The notes under the pieces were generated by a model. The model ran no database searches. It had not been told where the DNA came from and saw only the letters and a list, made by a program, of their open reading frames with translations. 64,000 nucleotides of DNA from Halobacillus halophilus (GTDB taxonomy: Bacteria > Bacillota > Bacilli > Bacillales > Halobacillaceae), in contig NZ_JAIVAL010000001.1 in the NCBI RefSeq assembly GCF_020171985.1, positions 620,001 to 684,000 of the forward strand, read 5' to 3'. Of the stretch, positions 20,847 through 29,996 are shown piece after piece; position 1 is the stretch's first letter; every line of letters starts with the position of its first letter. Position numbers and translations under genes: made by a program.

Positions 20847-21134
20847 CTATGAGGAACCCGGATTCGAGTGTATAAACTCAGCTAGTACAAGAATAATTCC
20901 ATTAAAGCTCGCGGCCACTCCTTCTCCTATCCCTGCAGCTACTTTTACAATAAACGGGATCGCCTCTGTGGTTTCAGGGGGAGAGCATGGATGGACGACA
21001 GGCGATTCCTCCGTTTCTTTTTCTTGGACAATTGGGGCATGTTCCTTCTCTTTTTCCTGATTCTTCTCTATTCCATATAAAGACCCTGCCACAAACAACG
21101 TTCCGCTTAAAAGAATAGCCAGCAACCACTTCAT
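20847..21134 (-). CDS. yqxA: YqxA family protein (DUF3679)
   Basis: A small protein of about 95 residues between spoIIP and lepA, the position of B. subtilis yqxA. It has an N-terminal hydrophobic segment (signal anchor) ending near GSLYGIEKN, an acidic middle and a conserved-looking C-terminal amphipathic region. I prefer the ATG at 21134, after GAGGTGG; a GTG at 21146 is also in frame but has no spacing to a ribosome-binding site. Function unknown; the spore-gene neighbourhood hints at expression during sporulation. Confidence 0.8.
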   Translation of the reverse strand: MKWLLAILLSGTLFVAGSLYGIEKNQEKEKEHAPIVQEKETEESPVVHPCSPPETTEAIPFIVKVAAGIGEGVAASFNGIILVLAEFIHSNPGSS

Positions 21135-21158
21135 AATCCACCTCACCCCCTTAATAGT

Positions 21159-22307
21159 TTATGAATCATTCGATACTTTTTCAGCATTAAAATAATACTC
21201 ACTGAACACCTCAGCCATTACATCTGCAGACCGATACAATTCATCCAGATTATTTTCTACTCCACCGAACTCTACCACGATTAGATTAGGATCGAGGTCC
21301 TGATTATATACTCCATCCACCCCGGAACCTTTCTTTGTGATAACTCCACGGCTAATTCCTGGATATTTACTTTCCAATAGTTTATGCATATCAGACGCGA
21401 ATTTCAGATTTTGTTCATACTGACTATGCTCAGCTCCTATAACAAAGATAAATCGCGCATATTCTTTTCCATCGATATTGACTGTTGTATTCTCCCTCGG
21501 AAGGCTGTCCCGATGTAGATCAAAGTAATATTGCAGCGATTCATTTTGACTCATAGCTTCCTTGATTACAGGTCTCATCGCATCATAGGACTGATAGTGC
21601 TTCATTCCTTGTTGTTTTAAAAGAGAAGCCACATCGGTTAGATCGACCATTGCACCTATTCCCCGGTTTTCTAAACTTTCTGCCAGTCGCTTACCTACAA
21701 GAGTAATGTTTACTTTCCCATCATAAGCGGTCGAACGATCAGGCAAATGAGGATAAAAGGATTCCGTATTATGAGTATGGGAAATGAATACACGATCTTC
21801 TTTAATCGTTTGCTTTCCTTCCGGTGAGTCCTGTTGTTTCTCCTCCACCTCTCCTTCCTCTCCTTTGTGATCCACGTCCAGAGGTGGTTCTGACTCGATA
21901 GGAAGAGTGGCGAAGTTCGTACCTTCCCCAGCTATAATGATCTGACTATTATAAAAGGAGAGGCCAGGAATTTCACGCCCAAGCAGACTTCTTGGATCAT
22001 TAGGCGTTAAGCTTGTCAAAAGCTTGAATGCTAAAGTGGATAAGCCTGGAATACGGTTTTCATCAGGATGAGCTCCTGAAAATGTTCGATTTTCCATTTC
22101 AAATAAGTAAATAAACGAACTTCCCTTTAGTTGTGTTGTCCATTCTTGGATTGTATCCGAATAAAGACGGTATGTGGTTTTGGCACCCGTTAACAAACCT
22201 ATGCCTATAAACAGCAATATTAATACAGCCGTCCCGGCGATCAGCCATTTAGACCATAACCTTATAATATGGGGACGTTTCTTTTTCCACTTTTTGTACT
22301 TAGGCAT
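21159..22307 (-). CDS. spoIIP: Stage II sporulation protein P
   Basis: SpoIIP is the amidase/endopeptidase of the DMP complex that degrades septal peptidoglycan during engulfment. An N-terminal transmembrane anchor (about 22-45) is followed by a variable stalk with an acidic linker and then the catalytic domain with HTHNTESF, DLHRDS and VVEFGGVENNLDEL, which supply metal ligands. I chose the ATG at 22307 (382 aa); the ribosome-binding site GAGGAGAGG is just upstream. A sigma-E-like promoter precedes it, in agreement with mother-cell expression in B. subtilis. Confidence 0.95.
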   Translation of the reverse strand: MPKYKKWKKKRPHIIRLWSKWLIAGTAVLILLFIGIGLLTGAKTTYRLYSDTIQEWTTQLKGSSFIYLFEMENRTFSGAHPDENRIPGLSTLAFKLLTSLTPNDPRSLLGREIPGLSFYNSQIIIAGEGTNFATLPIESEPPLDVDHKGEEGEVEEKQQDSPEGKQTIKEDRVFISHTHNTESFYPHLPDRSTAYDGKVNITLVGKRLAESLENRGIGAMVDLTDVASLLKQQGMKHYQSYDAMRPVIKEAMSQNESLQYYFDLHRDSLPRENTTVNIDGKEYARFIFVIGAEHSQYEQNLKFASDMHKLLESKYPGISRGVITKKGSGVDGVYNQDLDPNLIVVEFGGVENNLDELYRSADVMAEVFSEYYFNAEKVSNDS

Positions 22308-22345
22308 AAGAAAAATCCTCTCCTCATCCAAACTCTATCTAGTAA

Positions 22346-22374
22346 ATGGTATGAGAGAGAGGATTTTAATAGAA
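22346..22374 (-). promoter_or_regulatory. Possible sigma-E promoter of spoIIP
   Basis: Minus strand TTCTATT (22374-22368), 14-base spacer, CATACCAT (22353-22346), resembling the sigma-E pattern KMATATT-N14-CATACAHT. B. subtilis spoIIP has a sigma-E promoter in the same gap. Two -35 positions deviate. Confidence 0.5.
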
Positions 22375-22403
22375 CCCTCTTCTATATTTAATTCAATTCT
22401 TTA

Positions 22404-23495
22404 TTAACGAGAATAGGATTGAGCTTCCCCATCCTCTACTCCTGGATGAAGAGCTCCGTTTATACCCGAAGCAATTACATGAGCCATATCCTTTATAAAA
22501 CCGTCTACTTCCTTTGGGGTTACCATTAAATTATGTCCAAGGGGAGTCAGCACTTCTTTTATCAGCTGTTTTTTTTCAGCTTCTCCAAGCTGACCAAACA
22601 TGCCAAGAACAGCTTTACTCTGCTCTTCGTTTGGATAATCTTCCTCAGTTAACGTTTTTCTTTCAAAAGGATTAAGAGCTGGAGATAATGCGTTAGATGG
22701 ACGATCTTTCTCGTTCCATTCTCTACCAAAATGTTTCAGTAAAAAATCAATCGTATCACTGGTTATGGTTACCGCATCTACAACCGTTGGAACACCGATT
22801 GAAATAACAGGAATTCCGTAGGTTTCTCTGCTGATTTCTTTCCGTTTATTCCCTACTCCAGACCCGGGGTGAATACCTGTGTCTGACAATTGGATGGTAG
22901 AATTAATCCGGCTTATAGAGCGAGAAGCTAAAGCATCGATGACGATGACAAAATCAGGTTTCGTCTCTTCAATTATCCCATTCACCATATCACTTGTTTC
23001 AATTCCTGTTACTCCCATTACGCCGGGAGTAACAGCCGACACTGGACGGTATCCTTCAGCTACAGTCTCAGGGTGAAGTTCAAATAAATGACTGGTCACC
23101 AAAACTTTTTCCGTAACCAGAGGTCCCAGAGCATCCGGAGTTACCTGGTGATTGCCCAGTCCTACAAGTAAACAGCGGTCCATTTCCTTTACACCGCTGT
23201 CCAGTAACAATTTGCGAAGCTGGCCTGAGAGTGTTTTGGCTAAATTCACTTGAAGGTCTGTATCTTGTTTTCTAATGGCTTGTGATTCGAGCGTAATGTA
23301 ATGACCTGCTTTTTTTCCAATACGGGCTGCTCCTTCATCGTCTACAGTAACGTACGTAATTTTTATGTCATCTTTTTCATTTTCTTCTACCTTAACCCCG
23401 TCATGATCAGAAGAATCAGGGTCATCCTTTACATTCATTTCCTGAGCTTCGAGTGCCAAATCTGTTCGTATGACGTACTCTTTTTCATTTTTCAT
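22404..23495 (-). CDS. gpr: Germination protease GPR
   Basis: GPR cleaves small acid-soluble spore proteins during germination. It is made as a zymogen and trimmed near its N-terminus; the corresponding region here is [12 protein letters not shown] (about 8-19). Conserved A25-family blocks include [18 protein letters not shown] and the [17 protein letters not shown] region. Length 363. AAGGAGGCGG precedes the ATG. Expression in the forespore (sigma-F/G) is expected, but I could not confirm a matching promoter in the divergent gap to rpsT. Confidence 0.96.
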   Translation of the reverse strand: MKNEKEYVIRTDLALEAQEMNVKDDPDSSDHDGVKVEENEKDDIKITYVTVDDEGAARIGKKAGHYITLESQAIRKQDTDLQVNLAKTLSGQLRKLLLDSGVKEMDRCLLVGLGNHQVTPDALGPLVTEKVLVTSHLFELHPETVAEGYRPVSAVTPGVMGVTGIETSDMVNGIIEETKPDFVIVIDALASRSISRINSTIQLSDTGIHPGSGVGNKRKEISRETYGIPVISIGVPTVVDAVTITSDTIDFLLKHFGREWNEKDRPSNALSPALNPFERKTLTEEDYPNEEQSKAVLGMFGQLGEAEKKQLIKEVLTPLGHNLMVTPKEVDGFIKDMAHVIASGINGALHPGVEDGEAQSYSR

Positions 23496-23574
23496 GAAAC
23501 ATCCGCCTCCTTAAGCCCATCTTCTCCCATACTCATAAAAACTATGCAAATCTTCATGTAGATGGATAAATCTA

Positions 23575-23603
23575 TTGAAAACAAGCCTCCGCTTTGGTAA
23601 AAT
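23575..23603 (+). promoter_or_regulatory. Sigma-A promoter of rpsT
   Basis: TTGAAA (23575-23580), 17-base spacer, TAAAAT (23598-23603), about 50 bases before rpsT. Confidence 0.78.
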
Positions 23604-23655
23604 GTCTCTTGTTCGATATGAATGAGTCTTTTGTTTTTACCTAGGAGGTGAAACC

Positions 23656-23916
23656 ATGCCTAATATTAAATCAGCGAAAAAACGCGTACGTATAAACGAT
23701 GAAGCTCGTTACCTAAATGCAGCTTTTAAATCAGATATGCGTACAGCTGTTAAACGTGTAGAGAAACTTGTCTCTAGTAATGAAAAAGATAGTGCGAAAG
23801 ATGCTCTTAGTACAGCTGTTAAGAAAATTGACAAAGCTGTTCAAAGAGGTGCCCTTCATAAAAATAACGGGAACCGTACAAAATCTCGCCTATCTAAAAA
23901 AGTAAACGCATTATAA
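23656..23916 (+). CDS. rpsT: 30S ribosomal protein bS20
   Basis: An 86-residue, strongly basic helical protein starting [20 protein letters not shown], the classic bS20 N-terminus. TAGGAGGTG lies ahead of the ATG. It is transcribed alone, opposite to both neighbours gpr and holA, with its own promoter and terminator. This isolated plus-strand position is conserved in Bacillaceae. Confidence 0.97.
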   Translation: MPNIKSAKKRVRINDEARYLNAAFKSDMRTAVKRVEKLVSSNEKDSAKDALSTAVKKIDKAVQRGALHKNNGNRTKSRLSKKVNAL

Positions 23917-23943
23917 TACTTTTTTCGTTAATTATGACCAACA

Positions 23944-23976
23944 AACGATCCTTCCATTGTATGGGTCGTTTTTTCA
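23944..23976 (+). terminator. Terminator of rpsT
   Basis: AACGATCC (23944-23951) pairs with GGGTCGTT (23963-23970), one G-T pair, followed by TTTTC. Confidence 0.75.
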
Positions 23977-24012
23977 TGAAAAAGAGCCTTCCGATAACGG
24001 AAGGCTCTTTTT
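23975..24012 (-). terminator. Terminator of holA (bidirectional)
   Basis: Perfect 13-bp arms AAAGAGCCTTCCG (23981-23993) / CGGAAGGCTCTTT (23998-24010) with T-tracts on both sides; it ends holA on the minus strand and backs up rpsT on the plus strand. Confidence 0.85.
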
Positions 24013-25033
24013 AGGATAAAGATTGCATTTGATTTTGTTTGATATGGATCAGCTTATAAAGCATCATTTCAAATGCAAGTGATTTTTCCATCTTCCCTTG
24101 TTTTAAGGCGTGATCTGTTTGAGCAAGTTCCGTCATAATTTCGTTCAGCTCTTCAAGAGTAAAGTATCTCTCTCTTTTTAGTGCCATTTTTATTACAAAT
24201 GGGTGGGCTTTAATATAATTTCTCATTTGATTTTGAGCATAGCCTTTTTGCTTTAAGACCTTAGCCTGGCTAATTATGCGGAATTGAGAAGCCAGAAGTG
24301 CGGTAAGAGCTATCGGTTCTTCGTTAAGTTTTTCTAAATCCTTAAATAACCGAATAGCCCTTCCTAAATCTCTTTCCATTACAGCATCCACTAATTTTAA
24401 GCCAGAAGCTTCCGCGCTGTGAGAAAGCAGCTGCTCAGCAAGCTCTCTTGTTACCACGCCGCCTTCTCCTACATTTAATGCAAGCTTTTCCATTTCAGAC
24501 CTCAACGCTAACAAGTTGGTACCCACTTCCTGAGCAAATAGTTCGTGTAAATTTTCCGGCACTGAAATATGTAAATCATTAGCAATTGAATCCACCCACT
24601 TAGAAACATCCCATTCTTTAACAGGCTGACATAAAATGATTTCTCCGTGCTTCTTTAGAGCCTTGAATATTTTTTTTCTTTCATCGATTTTTTCATAAGG
24701 TGCCACAAGAATTAAAATGGTATATTCAGCGGGTGACTGGAGGTATTGCAGAAGCGCATCAACATCATGCTCAAATGACAACTTGTCCGGCTTTCCTTTT
24801 AGAAACACAGGCTGTTCTCCAATAACGATTTTTCTTTCGCCTAAAAAAGGAAAAGTTTCGGCATCCGTTACCAATTCTTCAATTGGTGTTTCCTGCAAAT
24901 CAAATTCGGAGATATTAAATTCCTGATCTTCTTTTTTTAAATTCTGCTGAATAATTTTATTCTTGTTCTCTTGAATTAAATAGGATTCTTCTCCATACAA
25001 TAAATATACCTGTGACTGCTTAATTTTCCCCAT
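24011..25033 (-). CDS. holA: DNA polymerase III delta subunit
   Basis: The delta subunit opens the beta clamp in the clamp loader complex. The 340-residue protein starts with VYLLYGEESYLIQENK, typical of HolA, and has the AAA-like fold with a C-terminal helical collar. The B. subtilis ortholog is yqeN, in the same place next to comEC. Its leader contains an unusual nested promoter/hairpin (25054-25149). AAAAGGAAGGACC precedes the start. Confidence 0.93.
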   Translation of the reverse strand: MGKIKQSQVYLLYGEESYLIQENKNKIIQQNLKKEDQEFNISEFDLQETPIEELVTDAETFPFLGERKIVIGEQPVFLKGKPDKLSFEHDVDALLQYLQSPAEYTILILVAPYEKIDERKKIFKALKKHGEIILCQPVKEWDVSKWVDSIANDLHISVPENLHELFAQEVGTNLLALRSEMEKLALNVGEGGVVTRELAEQLLSHSAEASGLKLVDAVMERDLGRAIRLFKDLEKLNEEPIALTALLASQFRIISQAKVLKQKGYAQNQMRNYIKAHPFVIKMALKRERYFTLEELNEIMTELAQTDHALKQGKMEKSLAFEMMLYKLIHIKQNQMQSLS

Positions 25034-25053
25034 TAGTTAGGTCCTTCCTTTTA

Positions 25054-25149
25054 AAAAAAATACGGCGGCCCCCCTGGTTAATGGAGGGTCAGTGTCACTA
25101 TTTTATGGTTGTTTTGCATATCTGTCAAAATAGAGACACAGAGCCGCCG
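25054..25149 (-). promoter_or_regulatory. holA promoter nested inside a terminator-like hairpin
   Basis: On the minus strand a consensus promoter TTGACA (25128-25123), 17 bases, TAAAAT (25105-25100) lies within a large palindrome. Outer arms GCCGCCG/CGGCGGC (25149-25143, 25069-25063) and inner 13-bp arms with one mismatch (25139-25127, 25104-25092) flank it; CGGCGGC's partner is followed by TATTTTTTTT. RNA arriving from upstream could fold into a terminator, while RNA started inside lacks the 5' arms. The rest of the gene-free region (25150-25370) shows nothing clear. Confidence 0.6.
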
Positions 25150-25384
25150 CATGAATCATCTATATAAACGTCATTTCAAAAACCCCGGAAGCTTTTGAAG
25201 AGGACGATGCTGTTCCTCTCTTGAATATAGTTTGACCCTCTAATCGAGAATTATCTGTGACAAGTCTTGCTAGCTGAGGCAATGAATGAAGCTAAAAGGG
25301 AATTTTTTATAATCACTCAAAGTTGAATGTAGATTTTTGCTTAATAATGACTTATACTTAATAATTGATATAGGAGGGGTCACA

Positions 25385-25519
25385 ATGAACGAATTCAAGA
25401 AGGATATTCAGTCCAAAACTAATGACGTTATCGACTCTGGATTAGGGTTTGTATTCTCATTTGTTTTCTTCTTTGTTATTTTCGCAATCGGCGTTGTATT
25501 CTCTGTTATAGGACAATAA
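25385..25519 (+). CDS. yqzM: YqzM family small membrane protein
   Basis: A 44-residue protein: polar N-terminus MNEFKKDIQSKTNDVIDSG followed by one hydrophobic helix to the end (about 20-43). It matches B. subtilis YqzM in sequence pattern, size and location between comEC and holA, on the opposite strand to both. AGGAGGGG lies 6 bases before the ATG at 25385; the in-frame ATG at 25337 is not preceded by a ribosome-binding site. Function unknown. Confidence 0.85.
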   Translation: MNEFKKDIQSKTNDVIDSGLGFVFSFVFFFVIFAIGVVFSVIGQ

Positions 25520-25533
25520 TGAATACAAAATTC

Positions 25534-25561
25534 AAAAAGGCTGCGTTTGCAGTCTTTTTTT
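25534..25561 (+). terminator. Terminator of yqzM
   Basis: AAGGCTGC (25537-25544) / GCAGTCTT (25549-25556), one G-T pair, followed by TTTTTTT. It touches the 3' end of comEC and may also act on the other strand. Confidence 0.75.
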
Positions 25562-27824
25562 ATTCTCTGCTCGCATTATACGGCAGGAAGGTGGAAAACG
25601 TTCCTGATGATCCAGAGAAAGTGTACTGCACAGCTCCATGATCTTTAGTTACATACAATCTTCCATACTCTTCCAGCCTTAGAGTTACCTCTTTATGAGG
25701 ATGTCCGTAACGATTATCTCTACCAGCAGATATGAGATTAATTCGCGGCTTAAGCCATTCCACCCACTCTTCAGAACTTGATGTATTGCTTCCATGATGA
25801 GCCACTTTTAATACATCAGCCCGGAGACCTGGATAAGACTTCATTAGCTCCTCTTCGTTCTCTGTTGATATATCACCTGTAAATATCCAGTTTAACCCTC
25901 CGATTTCACTCCATATAACCAGAGAGTTATCATTAGGATTACCGGAATCACCTTTGGGGTAAAGCACACGAAAGGAATGATTCGCAATGAGGACTTGATC
26001 TTCAGGGCTTAAACGGACAATTTCAACACCTTTTTCATCTGCCTTATAATATTCACTAACAAATAATTTACTCACGCGAAATGTTTTAACCATTGCCTGA
26101 ACGCTTCCACTGTGATCTACATCTTTATGCGAGACGATTATGCCATCAATAGCTCGTATTCCACGCGATTTTAAGTAAGGGGTAATGATCTGTTCAACTG
26201 TTTTATTTTTATCCTTGCTGAAAACAGGCGGACCGCCCGCATCCACTATCATGACCCCTCTCCGATAAGGTAGTTCCACCACAAAGCAATCTCCTTGTCC
26301 AATATCCAGCATCGTAACTTTGCCACTGGGCGAAATATAAGGAAGTACACTAAAAAAAAGCAGTACACATATAGCCATCACCCCGGCTGTAAAACTTTTC
26401 AACAAGTTTTCCGCCACCCACTGCTTCATCATGTATCCAAAGCCAAAAAGATACAAAATGATATATAAGGGTGCCAGTTCTCCTACAATCCATTGAATAT
26501 TAAAGGGAGTACTTATAGTCTGAAGAGTATGAAGAATTTGTTCGTGGGGGTGAATGATTATTTTAGAAAGCCAACTTGCGATTCCGGGAGTGGTCAGACA
26601 AACGCAGAATAACAATAAGAGCAGCGGGATGACGATAAATGAGAAGTACGGAACTATAAGTAGGTTGGCAAATAATGAGAGGGGATTAAATTCGTAGAAA
26701 TAAGAAAGTTGAATAGGAAGTATAGACATTTGACTGATTAAGCTAATGTAAGCTGACTGGACGAACACAAATGGAGATTTTTCAATAATAGGGAGAGAAT
26801 AAATCAAACTCATGGTAACTAAAAACGAAAACTGAAATCCAATATTTGTAAAGTATCCGGGAGATAGTAACAATAAACTTATAGCTACCAGAGATAACAC
26901 ATCTGTTATTGGAATTTTTATATTGAACTTTCTAAAAATGAGTAGAAGTAAAGCCATCAGTGAAGCCCGCACCACAGAAGGAGCTGCTCCAGCTAAAAAA
27001 CAATAGCCCGGTAGCATGAGTATGACCAGTAATCTTGCCTGCTCAATTGTTCCAAGACCCGTGCGATAAATTAAAACGTATAAGCCACCAATGGTTAAGC
27101 CAACATGCAGACCTGAGATTGCAAGGATATGGGACAGATTAAAATCTCTGAACCATTCTATGGTCGATTCCTTAAGGTGCTTTGACTCCCCAAAAATAAG
27201 TGCTGCCATCCAGGGATAAGCTTGAGTATCCACTACACTCTCCACGTGCACCATCAGGCTATTACGCCATTCATAAACATAACTAAGGAAAGACCGATCA
27301 TTGCATAATAATCCATCAGTACCTTCGATTTCAATTTGAGAGTATATTTCTTGATTTGCTAAAAATGCTTGGTAGTTAAATTGCCCTGGATTCGTTGCTT
27401 TGGCTATCTCTTCTCTGTTGCCTTCGAGACTGCAATCTGCTCCATGATGCCAGGATGGAGGACGAGTCCCTGATTCCATTTGTTTATTAAAAAGAATCAC
27501 CATTGCTTTCTCTTGTGAATCCTGTAATGTAACTTCCATTTGAATAGTTTGAGGTGTTTCTTTCACATCTGAAGAGATCGTTGCTGGTATGGGGCCGGTT
27601 GGTCCTGGGTTAATGGTGATGGGTGTAAGAGGGGTCAAATAGTAATAACCAAACAGACAAAAAAAGATCATGATAGCAATATAGGACCAGGATTGTCTCA
27701 TGAAAAAAATCCACCCGATCCCTATACTGACCAGCAGCCAAAATGGCCATCCTGATAATCGGACAAGTACCCCGCCCAAAACAAATGCTGTGACGGGGAT
27801 GTGCCATCTTCCTTTCCCGATCAT
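25560..27824 (-). CDS. comEC: Competence channel protein ComEC
   Basis: ComEC forms the membrane channel through which single-stranded DNA enters competent cells. The 754-residue protein has an N-terminal OB-like extracellular domain between early helices, the competence domain with the conserved HILAISGLHVGL motif (about 230-241), many transmembrane helices, and a C-terminal metallo-beta-lactamase-like domain (about 515-750) with SHKDVDHSGS and HHGSNTSSSE. The ATG overlaps comEB by 4 bases. Complete and intact, so the uptake machinery is probably functional. Confidence 0.95.
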   Translation of the reverse strand: MIGKGRWHIPVTAFVLGGVLVRLSGWPFWLLVSIGIGWIFFMRQSWSYIAIMIFFCLFGYYYLTPLTPITINPGPTGPIPATISSDVKETPQTIQMEVTLQDSQEKAMVILFNKQMESGTRPPSWHHGADCSLEGNREEIAKATNPGQFNYQAFLANQEIYSQIEIEGTDGLLCNDRSFLSYVYEWRNSLMVHVESVVDTQAYPWMAALIFGESKHLKESTIEWFRDFNLSHILAISGLHVGLTIGGLYVLIYRTGLGTIEQARLLVILMLPGYCFLAGAAPSVVRASLMALLLLIFRKFNIKIPITDVLSLVAISLLLLSPGYFTNIGFQFSFLVTMSLIYSLPIIEKSPFVFVQSAYISLISQMSILPIQLSYFYEFNPLSLFANLLIVPYFSFIVIPLLLLLFCVCLTTPGIASWLSKIIIHPHEQILHTLQTISTPFNIQWIVGELAPLYIILYLFGFGYMMKQWVAENLLKSFTAGVMAICVLLFFSVLPYISPSGKVTMLDIGQGDCFVVELPYRRGVMIVDAGGPPVFSKDKNKTVEQIITPYLKSRGIRAIDGIIVSHKDVDHSGSVQAMVKTFRVSKLFVSEYYKADEKGVEIVRLSPEDQVLIANHSFRVLYPKGDSGNPNDNSLVIWSEIGGLNWIFTGDISTENEEELMKSYPGLRADVLKVAHHGSNTSSSEEWVEWLKPRINLISAGRDNRYGHPHKEVTLRLEEYGRLYVTKDHGAVQYTFSGSSGTFSTFLPYNASRE

Positions 27825-28381
27825 TTCTTTTCCATCATATGGAATAAATCCCCAGCTTTCTTTTTGACATTCTCGACATGAGGATCATTATGTTCTTCTA
27901 GCTTACCAATCAATTCCTCCACAAGCTTTTGTTGTTCATAATGGACAGGATCCGTTTCAAGAGGAACTTTCACGACTGTGACACCTGATTGCTCTAATAA
28001 CTCAATCGCATATGGGTGGTTTTTGTAATCTTCACTGTAATATACTGCTTTTATCCCAGCTTGGATAATAGCTTTTGTACAATGCAGGCAAGGAAAATGA
28101 GTAACATAAATTTCTGATCCTTCAGCTGCTACACCGAATTTCGCACACTGAAGGAGCGCGTTCATTTCTGCATGAATCGTACGCACACAATGTCCATCAA
28201 TTACATAGCATCCTTCATCGATGCAATGAACACCTCCAGAGACACTTCCATTGTAACCCCCGGCAATCATGCGTTTCTCTCTTACAATGATAGCTCCAAC
28301 GGCTAAACGCTCACATGTACTTCTTGATTTTAAAAGATGACTTTGAGCCATAAAATACTGATTCCACGAAATTCGTTCCAC
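27821..28381 (-). CDS. comEB: ComEB, deoxycytidylate deaminase family
   Basis: dCMP deaminase homolog in the comE operon; in B. subtilis it is not needed for transformation itself. Zinc ligands are in HAEMNALLQC and FPCLHC. I chose the GTG at 28381 (186 aa, VERISWNQYFMAQSHLL), close to the B. subtilis length and preceded by AGGGGG at 6-7 bases. The frame is open for 22 more codons to an ATG at 28447, which lacks a good ribosome-binding site; that extension has no homology I recognise. Confidence 0.93.
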   Translation of the reverse strand: MERISWNQYFMAQSHLLKSRSTCERLAVGAIIVREKRMIAGGYNGSVSGGVHCIDEGCYVIDGHCVRTIHAEMNALLQCAKFGVAAEGSEIYVTHFPCLHCTKAIIQAGIKAVYYSEDYKNHPYAIELLEQSGVTVVKVPLETDPVHYEQQKLVEELIGKLEEHNDPHVENVKKKAGDLFHMMEKK

Positions 28382-28451
28382 TATGTAGCCCCCTGTAGAT
28401 TTTTTATCAGTGTACCCTCCACCTTTTTTTTCGTCAAACAGACCCATTCCT

Positions 28452-29015
28452 TTACGGTATTCTTATATATTCTTCCAGGTTTTCAAGGGTTTTTTCACCA
28501 ATACCAGATACATTTAACAAGTCTTTAGAAGTTTTAAACGGACCATTTTCCTCTCGATATTGCAGGATAGCTGCTGCTTTAGAGGGTCCAATCCCATTCA
28601 GGCTTTCAATTTCTTCCAGAGTAGCCTGATTGATTGCAAGCAATTCAATATTTTCTCCTGCTTCTTCATTTGTGACAGAAGATATAGCCAGCACAGAAAT
28701 TACCATTTCATCCTGTAATTTTTGAGCGAGATTAACACTTGAAGGATCCGCGTCAGCAGTTAAACCCCCGGCCATTTTAATCACGCCGTCTACTCTTAGT
28801 CCTGATTCAACCGAATATACCCCCGGGTTGACGACTTCTCCTTTCACATCCACTATAACTTCTGAAGTATTACTTTCCACTTCCTCCTCCGCTACCTTCT
28901 CGGACTTTTCTACTGTTACTACATTCTTTTCTTTATCAGGATTATTAAATAAAATTAAGAGTATGGCCGCTACCACCACCATTATTATCCAAATATAACG
29001 TCGCAACAAACTCAT
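28452..29015 (-). CDS. comEA: Competence DNA receptor ComEA
   Basis: ComEA is the membrane-anchored receptor that binds double-stranded DNA at the cell surface. The 187 residues show an N-terminal transmembrane anchor (about 7-24), an acidic linker, an SLBB-like domain (about 55-110, DVKGEVVNPGVYSVESGLRV) and a C-terminal helix-hairpin-helix domain (LNGIGPSKAAAILQYREENG and LLNVSGIGEKTLENL). First gene of comEA-comEB-comEC, divergent from comER. Confidence 0.95.
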   Translation of the reverse strand: MSLLRRYIWIIMVVVAAILLILFNNPDKEKNVVTVEKSEKVAEEEVESNTSEVIVDVKGEVVNPGVYSVESGLRVDGVIKMAGGLTADADPSSVNLAQKLQDEMVISVLAISSVTNEEAGENIELLAINQATLEEIESLNGIGPSKAAAILQYREENGPFKTSKDLLNVSGIGEKTLENLEEYIRIP

Positions 29016-29093
29016 GTAAATAAAACCGTCCTTTCATAATTAGAATTCATTAGAATAAAAATAATTAGGTAACTACCTAAGGAGGGGATTCCA

Positions 29094-29903
29094 GTGAAAT
29101 GGGGAATCATCGGTACTGGTAATATGGGGAGTATGCTCACAACTTCTTTGGTGAAGAGTGGAGCCGTGCGCGCTAGCGACCTTATTATATACAATCGCAC
29201 AGCACAGAAAGCTTTAGATTTACAAAAGGAAGAAGCTGCACTTACCGTTGCTGAGAATTTAGAGGAAGTTGCAAAAAAAAGTGATATTCTTTTTTTATGT
29301 GTTAAGCCTCATCACTACAGCCAAGTCTTGAATGAGGTAAAACATGAGCTAACGCTAAATCAATGTCTTGTTTCCATTACAAGTCCGGTTTCTGTAGAAG
29401 ATTTGGAAAACAAAGTCTCTTGCCAGGTAGCAAGAATTGTTCCTTCCATTACGAACCATGCTCACGCTGGCGTAAGCTTATTTACATTTGGATCAAGAGT
29501 TACAGACTCCGTAAAACAAACTTTACTGAACACATTCGAGTATATTTCAAAGCCGTCAGCCATTGAAGAAGACCACATACGAGCGGCTTCAGATATGGTA
29601 TCCTGTGGACCAGCTTTCATCAGTTTTTTATTAAAAAATTGGATTGAGGCTGCCGGAGAGGTAACGGGGATTTCGGAGAAGAAGGCAACCGAGCTTACAG
29701 AAAATATGATGATTGGTTTAGGAAGTTTATTATCAAAGAAGATCTTCACACTCGATGAATTAATGGAGAAAGTAACCGTTAAAGGCGGAGTGACAGGGGA
29801 AGGTTTGAAAGCACTTGAAGCACACATTGGCTCTCTATTCCAAGAGATGTTTAAAGCAACACAAAGCAAGCACAAAGAAGATAAAATTGAGATTGATCTT
29901 TAA
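29094..29903 (+). CDS. comER: ComER, pyrroline-5-carboxylate reductase-like protein
   Basis: A 269-residue Rossmann-fold protein of the ProC family starting WGIIGTGNMGSMLTTSLV. ComER is transcribed divergently from comEA in Bacillus and has been linked to sporulation and biofilm control rather than proline synthesis. The start is GTG at 29094, with AAGGAGGGG 6 bases ahead. A palindrome (29065-29080) overlaps the ribosome-binding site. Confidence 0.9.
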   Translation: MKWGIIGTGNMGSMLTTSLVKSGAVRASDLIIYNRTAQKALDLQKEEAALTVAENLEEVAKKSDILFLCVKPHHYSQVLNEVKHELTLNQCLVSITSPVSVEDLENKVSCQVARIVPSITNHAHAGVSLFTFGSRVTDSVKQTLLNTFEYISKPSAIEEDHIRAASDMVSCGPAFISFLLKNWIEAAGEVTGISEKKATELTENMMIGLGSLLSKKIFTLDELMEKVTVKGGVTGEGLKALEAHIGSLFQEMFKATQSKHKEDKIEIDL

Positions 29904-29955
29904 TCCTATCCTAAATAGTATAATACGACATAAAAATCGTAAATCCTTCAATAAA

Positions 29956-29992
29956 TTAAAAAAGGAGTACGTATTTTACGCACTCCTTTTCA
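29956..29992 (+). terminator. Bidirectional terminator between comER and yqeM
   Basis: Arms AAAAGGAGTACGTA (29960-29973 region) and TACGCACTCCTTTT (to 29990) with one mismatch and T/A tracts on both sides, placed between converging genes. Confidence 0.75.
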
Positions 29993-29996
29993 TACG

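Noticed and set aside
23496-23575. Sigma-G promoter for gpr
   Set aside because: CATAGTT-like sequence present, but no matching -35 element at 15-17 bases.
28382-28447. Longer ComEB with 22 extra residues
   Set aside because: The upstream ATG lacks spacing to a ribosome-binding site, whereas the GTG at 28381 has AGGGGG at 6-7 bases and gives the family length.
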